Of a DNA stretch of 64,000 bases, positions 1 to 10,562 are shown piece after piece. The stretch is from Marisa cornuarietis (lineage: Eukaryota > Mollusca > Gastropoda > Architaenioglossa > Ampullariidae), in the NCBI GenBank assembly GCA_004794655.1, contig SMMW01000648.1, positions 829,718 through 893,717 of the forward strand, read 5' to 3'. Made by a program: the position numbers and the translations under genes. Position 1 is the first letter of the stretch. Each line of letters starts with the position of its first letter. The notes under the pieces are model-generated. The model worked only from the letters and a program-made list of their open reading frames with translations. It was not told the origin of the DNA and ran no database searches.

Positions 1-1652
1 CCCTCTACGTCATCACTGTTACAGACAGCACAGTCTATACGACTACAGGCAACATTGACATAACCTGGACTTCTGCCGACAAATACAAGTTCAGCCTCGC
101 AGTTTCTGGACTAAGTAAGTCAAATGTACAGTTACACAGACATTATAAGTGTGATGTAGACGACACTGTGTCACGTCACACACACGCACCTCTGTTCAGT
201 CACGTATGCACGTGTCCTTTTACTCAACATCAAACACAAGACAGACCTGCCGCTACGGACCATGTATATTTAATCATACACGTGTACTATTTTATCTCTC
301 ACACACCCACTCTTCCTCATTCACATACAGTGAGTTTTCTAAATACAAAAGGCTCCCGCCCAGACAAACAGTTTTCTGATCACCTGTCTCTTTACACATA
401 AACATATGCGCGACCATACCCCAGTCTAAGTTCTATTAAGTAGCACATTAAAAGAATATGATAGAGTTCGCTTCCTCCAGTTCTTGGGCTGGTTCAGGTG
501 AGGTACTCCGTGGGAGTCACCTGTTGCTGTCGATCCTCGCAGGTCTGCGAAACAAGCGCAAGGGACATTTGTGGTTAAGCGACGAGTTTACAGGTAGTCG
601 CCGTCACCATGATGTCCTTCGAAAACACATGGTCCAAAGGAAGGGAACACCCTCATGAGGTCTCCAACTGTGAAGAGATCAAACACAGAGACGATGCCCA
701 ATACTCCAATGGACGGCCCGGTTCTCGGACCAGCAGTCCTTCGATTATCAGCGAGTGACGTCCAAAGGTCTCTCCGCCACACAAACTGTATCTAGAGGAT
801 AAAGCACTATTTGTCACAATTAAGGACAGGCCTATTTATCCAGAAACAAAGGCAGTTCCACAAAAATCATTTGATATTAATGGACAAAAAAGTCAAAATT
901 TTTCATGGTGGGCCTGGCAGACACAGTCTTCACTTCCATACTCGCAACCAGACGCGGCAGCCAGCATGGATCGTCGGGAAGAGAAAGACTGGCCACCCGT
1001 TTACAAGTTATGCTTCTCACTCGTCCTTCCAGAACCTTCCGCACTTACACTCCTAATCACTCCCTTGTCCAATAGGTGCGGAACCAGGTGTCCGCAAGGA
1101 AAAGCGCTGGCGTGACAACCCACAGCCCCGACCTTACATCTGCAGCTGTGTTGACCGCTGTATATACAGTTACCGTCCTATTCTCCGTTGTCGTACATGC
1201 CATAGACCAAAGAAAAAAATAAGAACATGTATTAGTTTTCTGTGTCGTTTCACTGCTTGTTTATTGTTTATTTACTCTTGAGTCACTTGATGTGGCAAAG
1301 GGCTAATCCTCCTAACGAGTACAATTGTAACCACGTAAATGTAGTTCCCTAAATTCATGCGAGCGCCCCAGAAGAGTGTGTGAAGAGACTGCTGTTATAT
1401 GACAGATTTTATTACAAATGAATTCTCAACGATTTCAGAGGCAACACTAACCCTAGGACAGAACCTTGATTACGAATCCGGTAAACAGCAGTACAGCCTG
1501 ACGTTCACAGCATCAGACGGTTACCTCACGTCAGACCCTGTCACCTTGACCATTGTGGTTACACCGGTCAATGAGCCGCCTTACTTTGCTGGCGGTTCTA
1601 CATACTATGCCACCTTCCAAGAAGTGAGTATAGTGTCTATAGATTACACAGT

Positions 1653-1719
<67 letters not shown>

Positions 1720-4032
1720 ACATTAGTAAACTAATCAATGAGCCGCCATACTTTGCTGGCAGTACTTTATAGTTCACTTTCAAAGGTGTATATAGTGTGC
1801 ATTGTTTGAATGATGTATGTCTTGTGCATAGTTTGTATAGTGTATGCAGTGTGCATAGTGTGTATACTATATGCAGTGTGCATAGTTTGTATAGTGTATG
1901 CAGTGTGCATAGTGTGTATAGTATATGCAGTGTGCATAGTGTGTATAGTGTAAGCAGTGTGCATAGTGTGTATAGTGTATGCAGTGTGCATAGTGTGTAT
2001 AGTGTATGCAGTGTGCATAGTGTGTATAGTGTTTTCAGTGTGCATAGTGTGTATAGTGTATGCAGTGTGCATAGTGTGTATAGTATATGCAGTGTGCATA
2101 GTGTGTATAGTGTATGCAGTGTGCATAGTGTGTATAGTGTATGCAGTGTGCATAGTGTGTATAGTATATGCAGTGTGCATAGTGTGTATAGTGTATGCAG
2201 TGTGCATAGTGTGTATAGTGTATGCAGTGTGCATAGTGTGTATGTAGAGTGTTTTAACCTGCTAGACGACTCTGTATTCTGTGGATGGAACGTGTTCTGT
2301 TCCAAATCTTATGATGACAACGGCTTCCGCTGTTCATATTGAGGACCAACAATGAATAACCAATCTTTAGCAGGTGGTTTACGGTTTCGTTTCAGTGCAT
2401 TCACACACTTGTTACGGACGAATGGATGCATGGGTACATGTTAACCAACAAGACAATGCGAAAGGAAGAAAGGCGCTAAAACATCATCCTGTAAATCCCA
2501 TTTCGTGGTTGGGGTTGTGGGGATTTTGTTAAAATCAACTAAAAATCTCTACGTCATGTGTAACTCGCAAACACGTCCGATGAAACTCGACAGGAAGTAT
2601 TTGGTCACGTGTTTTCCTCAGATCTCGTCGAGCAAGGTAGGACTAGGCTGCAACACCAAGGACCCGGACACAGGCGACACGGTAACTCTCAGTCTGTCTG
2701 GTACCAATGCCAACCTCTTCTCTGTGGAAGATCTTGACAACTGCCAGCTGGCCTTGAAGGCTGAGTACGACCTTGACACTGGGGCATCTCCCACCGTGAC
2801 CCTGGGGCTCATCGCTACAGATAAGATGGCATCCACGGCCTCGGCCATGCTGACTGTACACATTGTAGAGGTAACGGGTACCTGTTGGCCTATCATTTCT
2901 CTACCTCGACTTGCTTACACATATCATCTTTATTTGTACTCTTGTCTGTAGAGCTGCCTTATTTCTATACTTATTTACAGATTGTCCTTATATTTCTAAA
3001 CTTAAATACAGAGTACCCTTATTTCTGTCCATCTGGAAGAGTCTTCATTTCTGTACTTCTTGTTCTTCTTTCTGTAACCTTCTGTAAATCTTTCTTGGTC
3101 TACGTAAATCTTTGGGGTAAGCAGTCAGCAGAGTAGTAGGAGGTTGGCAAGGCATGTAGGTGGCATGTAGAGATGTCGCTGGTGTCGTTGGATGAGGTGG
3201 AGGTGCAGCGGATACATGTGTGCACACAAAGTTTTACTGAGGAGAAAGGCGCGCAAAATACGAAGCTTGGCAAAATGGCGGGACGAGTCTGAGACTTTAG
3301 GACAACTTCAACCTCTCCATTGGGTAGTCCTGTGACTTGCACGGACATGCTCTAAACGGCTCCCACCCGTCACTAGTCTTGCTTGGACAGGAGGTGGGTG
3401 TACATAACTACGGAAAGGAAGTTGATTAAACAGGTTCAGCATATCTAGCCGCATCGATCAAAAAGCCGCTTTGGCAGAATGTACACATTTAAAAAATACA
3501 TTCCAGTTTCAGATTATTTCTAATTCTTGAAACGGAAAAGCTAAGTTATTCCCTTACTTTATAAAAAATATGAACTATTTAATTTTGATAGTTTTAGACC
3601 ACCGGTCACTAGTCTTACTTGGACAGGATATGAGCAAATACCCTGGGTAGTTTGGAAACAGACAAATGTCATCAAATACCCTAAGCAGTCCGTTTGACAT
3701 TAATACACCGCATAATCAGTGGACGGACCAATACCCTGGGTAGTCTGGAGTGACGACTGTGCAGCTAACACCTGCTGTTTGTCGCAGATCAACGACAACA
3801 CGCCGCAGTTTGCGGGGCCGTCCACTCTGATGATGTACTACGGAATGAAAGCAGCTGACGTCATTGGCGGGGTAACGGCTGTCGACATCGACCGCGGCAC
3901 CAACGGCGCCGTGTACTACAGCGTGCAGAAAGAGCCGGCCAATGCGGCCATCGCAGACACCTACATCACTTTCCTCAGGTCAAGGGCTTGTCTTGTTTAA
4001 ACTATTGCTCCTAGATTGAAATGTTTCACTTC

Positions 4033-4126
<94 letters not shown>

Positions 4127-7100
4127 ATCATGATCATCATCGTCGCCGTCCTCCTCATCATCATTACATTTATTCATTTGTACAAAGTTTCCAGATCAGA
4201 GAAAAAAGAAAGATGTAATATTTCAAACAGACCGTAGTCAAGGGATGTAAGTTAGTGTGATAAACATAAGAAACGGATTTTGCAACCCAAGAAGCAGTGA
4301 GCCGACTGTGCTGTGAAACAATTCAGTTTTATACTGATGGCACCAGCACACCTCACATTCAACAGCTAAAGATAAACTGTCAGTGCTGGTAGTTTCACCC
4401 CTTCGCTTTAACATAAATTTTGCTTCGAGACTAATCGTCTCAATACCTTGTTCAAACATGCGCACCACACCCCAATAAAATTATTATTATTATTATTATT
4501 ATTATTCAGCAATGGCACCTTTATTGTCCGTCAGTCGATGGACGACGTCATCACGACTGCCGAGACCTTCCAGTACGTCATCTTGGCTACTGACGGCGGT
4601 ATTCCACAACGGTCCTCTACCACAACGGTCAACATTGTGTACGACCCTTTCTTTACGACAACCACCACCGTCACCACGTCAGTGACCACAACTGAGGCTC
4701 TGACTACAACCTATGTCACTGCACAGTCCAGTCTCTTGGACCAGCCTCTCTTTATAGGCGAGTGGTTTGTAGTTTCGGGGTTCATATTCGGGGTATTTGT
4801 GATCTCAGTAGTCAAAGCAATCCGTTGACGCGGTGATGCAGTTTGTGCCGTAAAAACCACAGGTCAAAGGCCACAAACAGGTCACAAACAAACCCATTGC
4901 TAATACTCACACATCATTGCAAGTTGACCGACAGACTGGCAAACTAAGCGCCGCGTGCTCTAGAGAGACTGTTGTCTGCACTGTTCTCTGTGTCAGTCAC
5001 TGTGTGGTTTGCTGGTGGGTCACCGACCTTTTTGTCTGTTTTAACCGTTTTCAGGTCTGCTGGCGGGTCTGATTTGTCTGTCTGCCATAATAGCTGCAGC
5101 GGTCATCTTCGCACTCTGCAAGTATTTCAACACAAACAAATCGTTCAGCCCAGTGAAGGAGACAGCGTGAGTAGTTCGTGAGACGTCACAGAAATATCAT
5201 AAAATGATTCTAAATAATATGTGACACGTCACGGAAATATAATAATATGTTTATAAATAGCCCGTGAAACATCACGGAAATGTAAAATGTAGAAATTACT
5301 ACAGAATATTCTTCTCATCTATGTCACAGGAGAGTGCAGGATACCAACGCAATCCTGACCAGTTGTAAAATGAATTTGATTATAATTGCAATTATAAAAT
5401 TATTTCAACGATCTAACAGTTAACGCCAGAACTTTGGAAGAGTTGTCTGTAGATTAAGCTCATTGCTTCTAACGGTTAATAATACCTTGTCCTCAGACAG
5501 AAAGACTCTCAGTCCTACTCCACGTTCACAAAAGTCATCCACTCTACTTAATCTCACCTTGTTTAAAACTTCTTTCAGAAGAAAGGAATCTCCTCCTCCG
5601 AGGCGCAGTTCTACTCCAGTCAGACCCAACCGGATCAGTGTTTACGGCTTGGAGAACCAGATGACAGGTGAGTGAGTGAGTGGATGGTGAGTATATTTGG
5701 TTGTCATGTCTAGTATTTTAAAGACCAACCTGAATGGTTTCCGTTTTTTGCAGATATCGGTAGATATTCTTCTTATTATTATTCCTTTTCACCCCCTAGT
5801 GGAGCATAGGGCATCGGTAGGTATAGGCGACATAAAACAAACCTGTAAATTTTAGCCTCCAAAACCCATCCGTTAATTAATTATCCGCTACGATTCTCAC
5901 CTGCGATCAACGAGCGCCGCTAACAGTGTACTACGTCACATTAGTGCACCATTCACAACACTGGCAGCAGTCAACACCAAACAGAGAGAGAAAATGAGTG
6001 ACAGCTCGGGTTATTCGAATGCTGAAAGTCTGCATTCCTCTTTAGCACCAGAAATGCAGACTTTCAACGTCCGAACTGTCGCTCATTCTCTCTCTCTCTC
6101 TCTCTCTGTTTGGTGTTGGCTGCTGGCAATGCTGTGAATGGTCCACTAGTGTGACGTAGTACACTGTTAGCGGCGCTCGTTGATCGCAGGTCTTTAAGTA
6201 CAGATTTACAGGTTTAAGAGTGTTGTGCGACGCAGTAGTTTGGAATAAAGAGAGCGATCAAGCCAGTAAATGAATGGGTTGTCGATACATTGATACACTA
6301 ACTTCTTGTGTTAAGTGTACACATTCACTAGGTGCGCTTAACCATATACCACCATCGTCCATCATTCATCTCTTAACGATACCAGCTGTTCCTGAAACAA
6401 ACCGGTTCATCCCGATGCATAGCAGCAGTGGCCATGGTGCGCCAGTTGCCCGGCTTAGGCAGTGATGAGCAGTTCTTGCATGGACTGATCAGTCCAATTC
6501 TGTACAATCACCGTCCAGTTCTTCCCCTTGTCTTCCTCGGCGGCAGCCTCCCTCCACAGTTCCTTAAAGAACTGTCTTTGAACGAGCGACATTATCGAAC
6601 CAGATCAGTGAGCGTTGTTTTACTGTGACGAGTAAAGTTTCCTGGGGCACCACAAATGTGGCGACTGCACTTCGGAGGTATTTGGTGGTCTTGTGCTCCC
6701 TGTAAGAAATGTGGGCAAATCTTAAACAGTTTCTTTCGAATACTTGGATACGTTTTTCCGCCTCGGTAAGCAAGGTCCACGTTTCACAACCTTACAGCAG
6801 TGCTACATGATGGGGGCGAGGACAGACTTGTTCAGCCTGTATCTGGAGGAACTTGCCAACCCCAGCCATGTACATTACTGCACTAACGCTGTATGTTTGA
6901 GTATTGTCATGGTTTATGTGAAGTTCGTTATTTCACTGTCAGTAACACATAGAAATCTACAAGCTTGACAGCATAGAGAATATATTTCATTGGGAATTTC
7001 GCATCAATAAAAACACAACTGAGCTACTCGCTTTACGCAATTCCTCCTGTGGCATGTGAGGGTCATCCATCCTTTGTGTGTGTGTGTGTGTGTTGTAGAC

Positions 7101-7655
7101 TGATGTGCAGTGGACACGTGTGTGGTATATGAATGTACAATGCTTTGTGTATATTGTACTGGTGTGTCGTGTACACTGAGTAGCGTACTGACGTGCAGTG
7201 TGGTTTTGTGTAGGTTGCAGTATGTAGTGTGTTGCTGGTCTAGTGTACATGTACTGATACAGTACAAGATTTTGTCTCTGCAGGACATATATCAGACTCA
7301 CTTGCTAGACCGATTTAATGTGTAGATTAGCTTTGAAATACGAATCACACGAAATGAAAACAGATGGACCATAGAGCTAGTACCCTGAACAAGTCTTGCT
7401 GTGTGTTACAGAAGGTCGCAAGATTTCACGGATGTCACATCTACCTTTACCTCCGCCATACTGAGACAAAGGGACCCCGTAGTCCTGGCCCAGTCTACGG
7501 ACTTTCTTTCAGGCCGAGGAGAATTTTATGAGTCAACATCATGTGGACACATGATAAATAAATGGGCAAACAATTTACTGAAAAATGTCACTTTTAAAAA
7601 GTCTATTCCAAGCTTGAGGAATGTACCTTTATATTTGACGTATATATGTATATAA
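1..7655 (+). CDS. Cadherin-repeat single-pass membrane protein, left paralogue (5' part off window)
   Basis: Visible exons: 1-114 (partial), 1439-1623, 2622-2870, 3788-3978, 4510-4757, 5055-5166, 5497-5533, 5579-5667 and 7412-7655 (stop TAA/TAG class at the end). Their lengths add to 1469 nt, two leftover bases plus 489 codons, so all junctions are in phase. Each exon aligns with one in the right paralogue at 18,870-29,745. Cadherin-type calcium motifs are seen: LDYE and VNEPPYF (second exon), INDNTPQF and VDIDRGTNG (fourth), ATDGGIPQRSS (fifth). A Thr-rich stalk follows, then a hydrophobic helix LLAGLICLSAIIAAAVIFAL with CKYF after it (exon 5055-5166), then a cytoplasmic tail. Cadherin repeats mediate calcium-dependent adhesion or receptor roles at the plasma membrane; the ligand is unknown. 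The last exon reads about 80 codons, ending differently from the right copy because of a small indel. Some N-terminal coding exons lie left of the window. Orthology is not assigned. Confidence 0.78.
115..1438 (+). other. Intron of left cadherin gene with a private insertion
   Basis: This intron is about 1.3 kb, while the matching intron in the right copy (24,900-25,330) is 431 bp. The first 60 bases and the part after about 1136 match the right copy. The middle, about 176-1135, has no counterpart there. No terminal repeats, poly-A or reverse transcriptase remnant was recognised in the inserted part. The short ORFs in it are not supported by any recognisable domain. Confidence 0.55.
1651..1718. 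repeat. (GT)n microsatellite
   Basis: A nearly pure GT run starts 28 bp after the exon donor at 1624. The right paralogue has a GT run at the same place (25,541-25,605), so the repeat predates the duplication. Confidence 0.95.
1790..2249. repeat. 27-bp minisatellite built from 9-bp subunits
   Basis: About 17 copies of a 27-bp unit made of three related 9-mers: GTGTGCATA, GTGTGTATA and GTGTATGCA. Because 27 is a multiple of three, several frames stay open on both strands and give long but meaningless repetitive ORFs. It lies in the intron 1624-2621 of the left cadherin gene and is absent from the matching intron of the right copy. Confidence 0.93.
2871..3787 (+). other. Intron of left cadherin gene
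   Basis: Donor GTAACG at 2871 and acceptor TGTCGCAG ending at 3787. A segment around 3360-3400 is echoed at 3600-3650 and 3720-3750 (ACTAGTCTT.CTTGGACAGGA and ACCCTGGGTAG), so the intron holds a local imperfect duplication. The right-copy intron shares the flanks but carries two MITE-like insertions instead. Confidence 0.55.
4034..4125. repeat. (GT)n microsatellite, private to left copy
   Basis: Uninterrupted GT run of about 90 bp in the intron after the exon ending at 3978. The right copy has no GT run at the matching position after 27,429. Confidence 0.95.
4478..4507. repeat. (ATT)n microsatellite forming a splice acceptor tract
   Basis: ATT repeats run directly into CAG at 4507-4509, the acceptor of the exon starting at 4510. 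The right copy has the same arrangement at about 28,060-28,096. Confidence 0.85.
5720..6215. mobile_element. Foldback (long inverted repeat) MITE-like element, left-copy insertion
   Basis: Two arms face each other. The left arm includes ACCAAACAGAGAGAG and ACTACGTCACA (about 5940-5995). The right arm includes CTCTCTGTTTGGTGTTGGC and GTGACGTAGTACACTG (about 6090-6170). The arms continue through GATCAACGAGCGCCGCTAAC and its complement. A related, more complete element sits at 34,208-34,700 in the first intron of the right GT11 gene. This copy lacks the right terminus seen there. It lies in the last intron of the left cadherin gene. Confidence 0.7.
5768..5812 (-). mobile_element. Short LINE/SINE 3' tail nested in the foldback element
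   Basis: A segment of about 45 bp (TTCTTCTTATTATTATTCC through GGAGCATAGGGC) interrupts the foldback arm. It is flanked by ATCGGTAGATAT and ATCGGTAGGTAT, an apparent target-site duplication. Read on the minus strand it ends in AATAATAATAAGAAG, like retroposon tails. The intact arm is visible at 34,640-34,700 on the opposite strand. Confidence 0.5.
6425..6860 (-). mobile_element. RTE/jockey-type LINE relic, reverse transcriptase C-terminal part
   Basis: The minus strand, with frameshifts, reads EKRIQVFERNCLRFAHIS, YREHKTTKYLRSAVATF and VKQRSLIWFDNVAR. These resemble the C-terminal block of endonuclease/reverse-transcriptase LINEs common in molluscs (usual form: ERRIQAFE, SYREHKTNEYV, KRRKLTWFGHV). 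The reading frame is broken and the fragment is 5' truncated, so it is a dead copy in the last intron of the left cadherin gene. Confidence 0.65.
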
Positions 7656-9760
7656 ACAAGTTTATAATTTCTGTAAACAAGTATCGATGCTTTCGTGAAA
7701 TATTAATTTGTGTGTCGCTCTTATTAAAAGCTGAGTGACCACAAAGCATGGCACACATCACGTGTGATGACACATGTATAACTACAAAGATGAGTAATAC
7801 TGAACGTTAGGTTTAATAATAGAATCTAATTACCGAGTAAAATCTAAAGCAATGCCTACGATATCTATAGCAATATCTACAAAAGCTTCGACAATTTTTA
7901 CAGTATTTATAGCAATTTATCATCTCGACGACGCATCTGGTTCACGTTTTATTTTGAGTTAATGCAGCGCCCTCTGTCAGTGCCATCGAAGACATTATGA
8001 ACGGTCTTCAAAAGGCGATGATCGGCCTGTCATAACGGGACCATCTGTGCATTAATTTGCACTTTTCTATCCATGTATTATTCCAGTGAATTAATTTTGC
8101 ATCATTATAAAAATAGAAGCGACGCTTTAGGACTTGTATGCCCTCGATATTACCCAGACGGTTGTTTCGTATTGTCACCTCTGACATTCACAGGACCAGT
8201 GCTGACCACAACACTCACTAGCATCTACAGGCAAACAAACTCGGTGTCACGTTGCCTGTATCATCACCTTGGTTAGAAGTTGCTGAAAGAAACTAAAGTG
8301 TAAAACATCATTTCCTTGTTTGTTGTGTCTTTATTGTTTGCAGATTTTATATTATTATGTTTTACCTACCATACTTTTGAACCTTTTTTTACAGTTTAAC
8401 ATTATTGTTATTCATTTTTACATTCAAGCATCTTTTCGCTTTATTGTACACATTCTGTAATGCTCATTTTCTTCTGACCCTGCCCCCCCCCCTTCCACAC
8501 ACAAACACACTAAAGACAGAAGAAGAGAATGGAGAGAGGTGACACAGAAATAATAGAGAAAAAGACATCAACAGCTCTTCAACACTTAAATGAAAATTGC
8601 GGGATGGTGTGATTTATGAGGAACATTGTAGGTTCGTGCATCTTGTGCAAAATCCCTTGTGCATGGTCTGCCCTTCATGTCCACAAGTCACTTACAATCC
8701 GGCACGTGCGCTTACTTACGTGCACACACTCCAAAGTTACATGTGTACACCAAGGAGCATCAGGCACGTGTGAAGCTGGACACTGAAAACATTATTTGAG
8801 TAAGATCCTATTCCGATTGAACTTACATCATCGCAATGAAGTCAAATGTTATCACATTTTTGTGCCATGGAGAGAAGTATTGGAGATACCACATTTGGGG
8901 TTAACCCGAGGACTATTCAAGATGTGGGGTAGGGTTTAGAAATTCCAATGTAACCCAAGGCTGGAAACAGGTTGAATTGTTGTCTTACAGTACAAACATT
9001 CACTGACTCACAAATACTTTCATATAGCTCTGTCGAGTTTCTCTCCTACACACATTTCACTGGCATAAAAATATCGTCCAACATTGCAGATTCCTTAAAT
9101 ATTAGCGGCTTAGGTGAGCATACACTACTGCAATATAACAACTAATATTATTAATGCAATTAGTGGTTGTTATTAATAATACATTCAATTTACATATTCC
9201 ATAATACATATCCTCATATTCCAGTCCTATGGACAGCTCATGGAGCTTGACAAAAAAAAATAATAATAAAACAAACAAAAAACAAAACAAGGAAAAATTG
9301 TTGTCTAGAGAATGCCAGATGATATGAATATGTAGCAAAAAGCTGCTCCAACCTGCGTAATTCATTTGACACAGGCTGCAAATGTTTCTGTCCACAAAAG
9401 TCCAGTCATAGAACGATACGGTTTCTGGGGGGCTGCTGACGGGGTTGTTTGCAGAAAGTCTATTTTAAAAACCAAAACAAATTCACAAGCCATCAGAAGA
9501 GAAGCAGTGCAAAGCCACCGATATAATCGTGTCAAGGCGTTCAACTGTCCGTTAGCTTTCATGGGTATCTTTTCACAGAGTAGGATATGCAAGAGGTACA
9601 GGTCTAAAGCTCATAGTTCAGATCCACAAAGTCAGTATTAAACTGGGGTAAAAGCAGAATAACTGGAAATATTTCTTGTCCATAAAGAAAATCATCGTCG
9701 ATAAGCTAGGATCATTATATACCCGGAGAAAGTTCTTGTCCAGAGAGCAAATCACGCCAT
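7656..9760. other. Intergenic, left copy: cadherin 3' flank
   Basis: No gene was recognised. The stretch 7990-8520 matches 30,500-31,040 of the right copy (for example TTACCCAGACGGTTGTTTCG and TAGCATCTACAGGCAAACAAA), so it belongs to the duplicated block. From about 8580 to 9760 the two copies no longer align by eye. A conserved noncoding role of 8100-8330 cannot be judged from two copies. Confidence 0.5.
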
Positions 9761-9764
9761 GTAA

Positions 9765-10095
9765 CATGTATCATACTGATGATACACAGTTGTATCACTC
9801 AGCTCCACTTCGTCTTGAACTAAACTCTCCGGACTACTGACACGGACACAGGAATGCATGGCTAACGTGAAGTCCTGGATGCTTCAAAACTGACTGCAAG
9901 TGAATGACGATAGGACTGAACTGCTACTTACTTGTCCAACGAAATTTCTGTCATCCCTCTCTCCCTCGGTCTCTGTCTAGAAACAACTCAACTATTACTT
10001 TCCCCGCCTCTGTCCACAGTTTGGGTGTCATTCTCGATTAAACCTTGACTTTTCATCAGCATATTTCTCTTGTCTGCAGAAATGCTTACCTTGAA
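9765..10095 (+). mobile_element. L2/CR1-type LINE relic (reverse transcriptase fragment)
   Basis: Conceptual reading with stops gives HTDDTQLYHSA, MANVKSWMLQN, LQVNDDRTELL and LGVILD.TLTFHQHISLVC, then RNAYLELRRISR. These match, in order, the YADDTQLY, VKGWMLKNKLKLNDDKTE and NLGFIVTDDMTLDRHV blocks of the intact LINE ORF at 31,713-33,134. Stops and frameshifts show that it is dead. Confidence 0.75.
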
Positions 10096-10400
10096 CTTCG
10101 TAGGATCAGTAGACCTTCAGTATGACCGTTAACGACGAGGTAGACACTCAGTGTGACTGTTACCAACCCAAGGCAAACCATCAAAGTGACTGTTCGCGAC
10201 TTTAGGTAGACCCTCAGTGTTGCTGTTAACAACTTGAGGTAGACCCTCAATGTGACTGTTAACAACTTGAGGTAGACCCTCATTGTGACTGTTAACAACT
10301 TGAGGTAGACCCTCAATGTGACTGTTAACAACTTGAGGTAGACCTTCAGTGTTACTGTTAACAACTTGAGGTAGACCCTCAGTGTGACTGTTGGCGACGT
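10095..10400. repeat. 33-bp minisatellite just upstream of left GT11 gene
   Basis: About nine imperfect copies of a 33-bp unit containing TTAACAACTTGAGGTAGACC and CTCAATGTGAC. The last copy lies about 130 bp before the GT11 start codon. The matching region of the right copy (33,875-34,000) has only about four more diverged units. The period is a multiple of three, which explains repetitive open frames on the minus strand. Confidence 0.88.
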
Positions 10401-10534
10401 GAGGGAGCAGCACGTGACGACATCGATTTTGTTCAAAAAGCCGCTGGTTTCTCCCGTCACTTGGCAAACTCCCGGCACGTCCACAAGCACGAGAGGTCGA
10501 CAGGCTGCGCCACCGCCAGCTACCGCCGTCTGAA
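10391..10534 (+). promoter_or_regulatory. Conserved GT11 promoter/5' UTR segment, left copy
   Basis: Shared with 33,985-34,095 of the right copy: GACGTGAGGGAGCAGCACGT, then GACGA, a TCGATTTTGTTCAAAA block and CTCCCGTCACT, ending at the start codon. It contains the palindromic E-box CACGTG. No TATA box is obvious. The role as promoter is inferred from position and conservation. Confidence 0.4.
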
Positions 10535-10562
10535 ATGTCGCTAATAAGAAAGTACGCCATAG
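10535..10562 (+). CDS. GT11 mini-exon 1 (left copy): start codon and cytoplasmic tail
   Basis: ATG at 10,535 reads MSLIRKYAI, then one base of the next codon before donor GTAGGC. The right copy has the same exon length (28 nt), ATG and donor, reading MSLKRKYAT. The two lysine/arginine residues give the positive-inside tail expected of a type II Golgi enzyme. Confidence 0.75.

Noticed and set aside
1718..2342. Long open frames on both strands (up to 195 codons)
   Set aside because: They are the 27-bp repeat translated; the period is a multiple of three. No domain, no counterpart in the paralogue.
3980..4237. Cys-Val or His-Thr rich peptides
   Set aside because: Translation of a GT microsatellite. 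The same applies at 19,109-19,530, 23,398-23,583 and 25,520-25,610.
10086..10560. Repetitive 134- and 143-codon minus-strand frames
   Set aside because: Produced by the 33-bp minisatellite upstream of GT11 and not conserved at the right copy.
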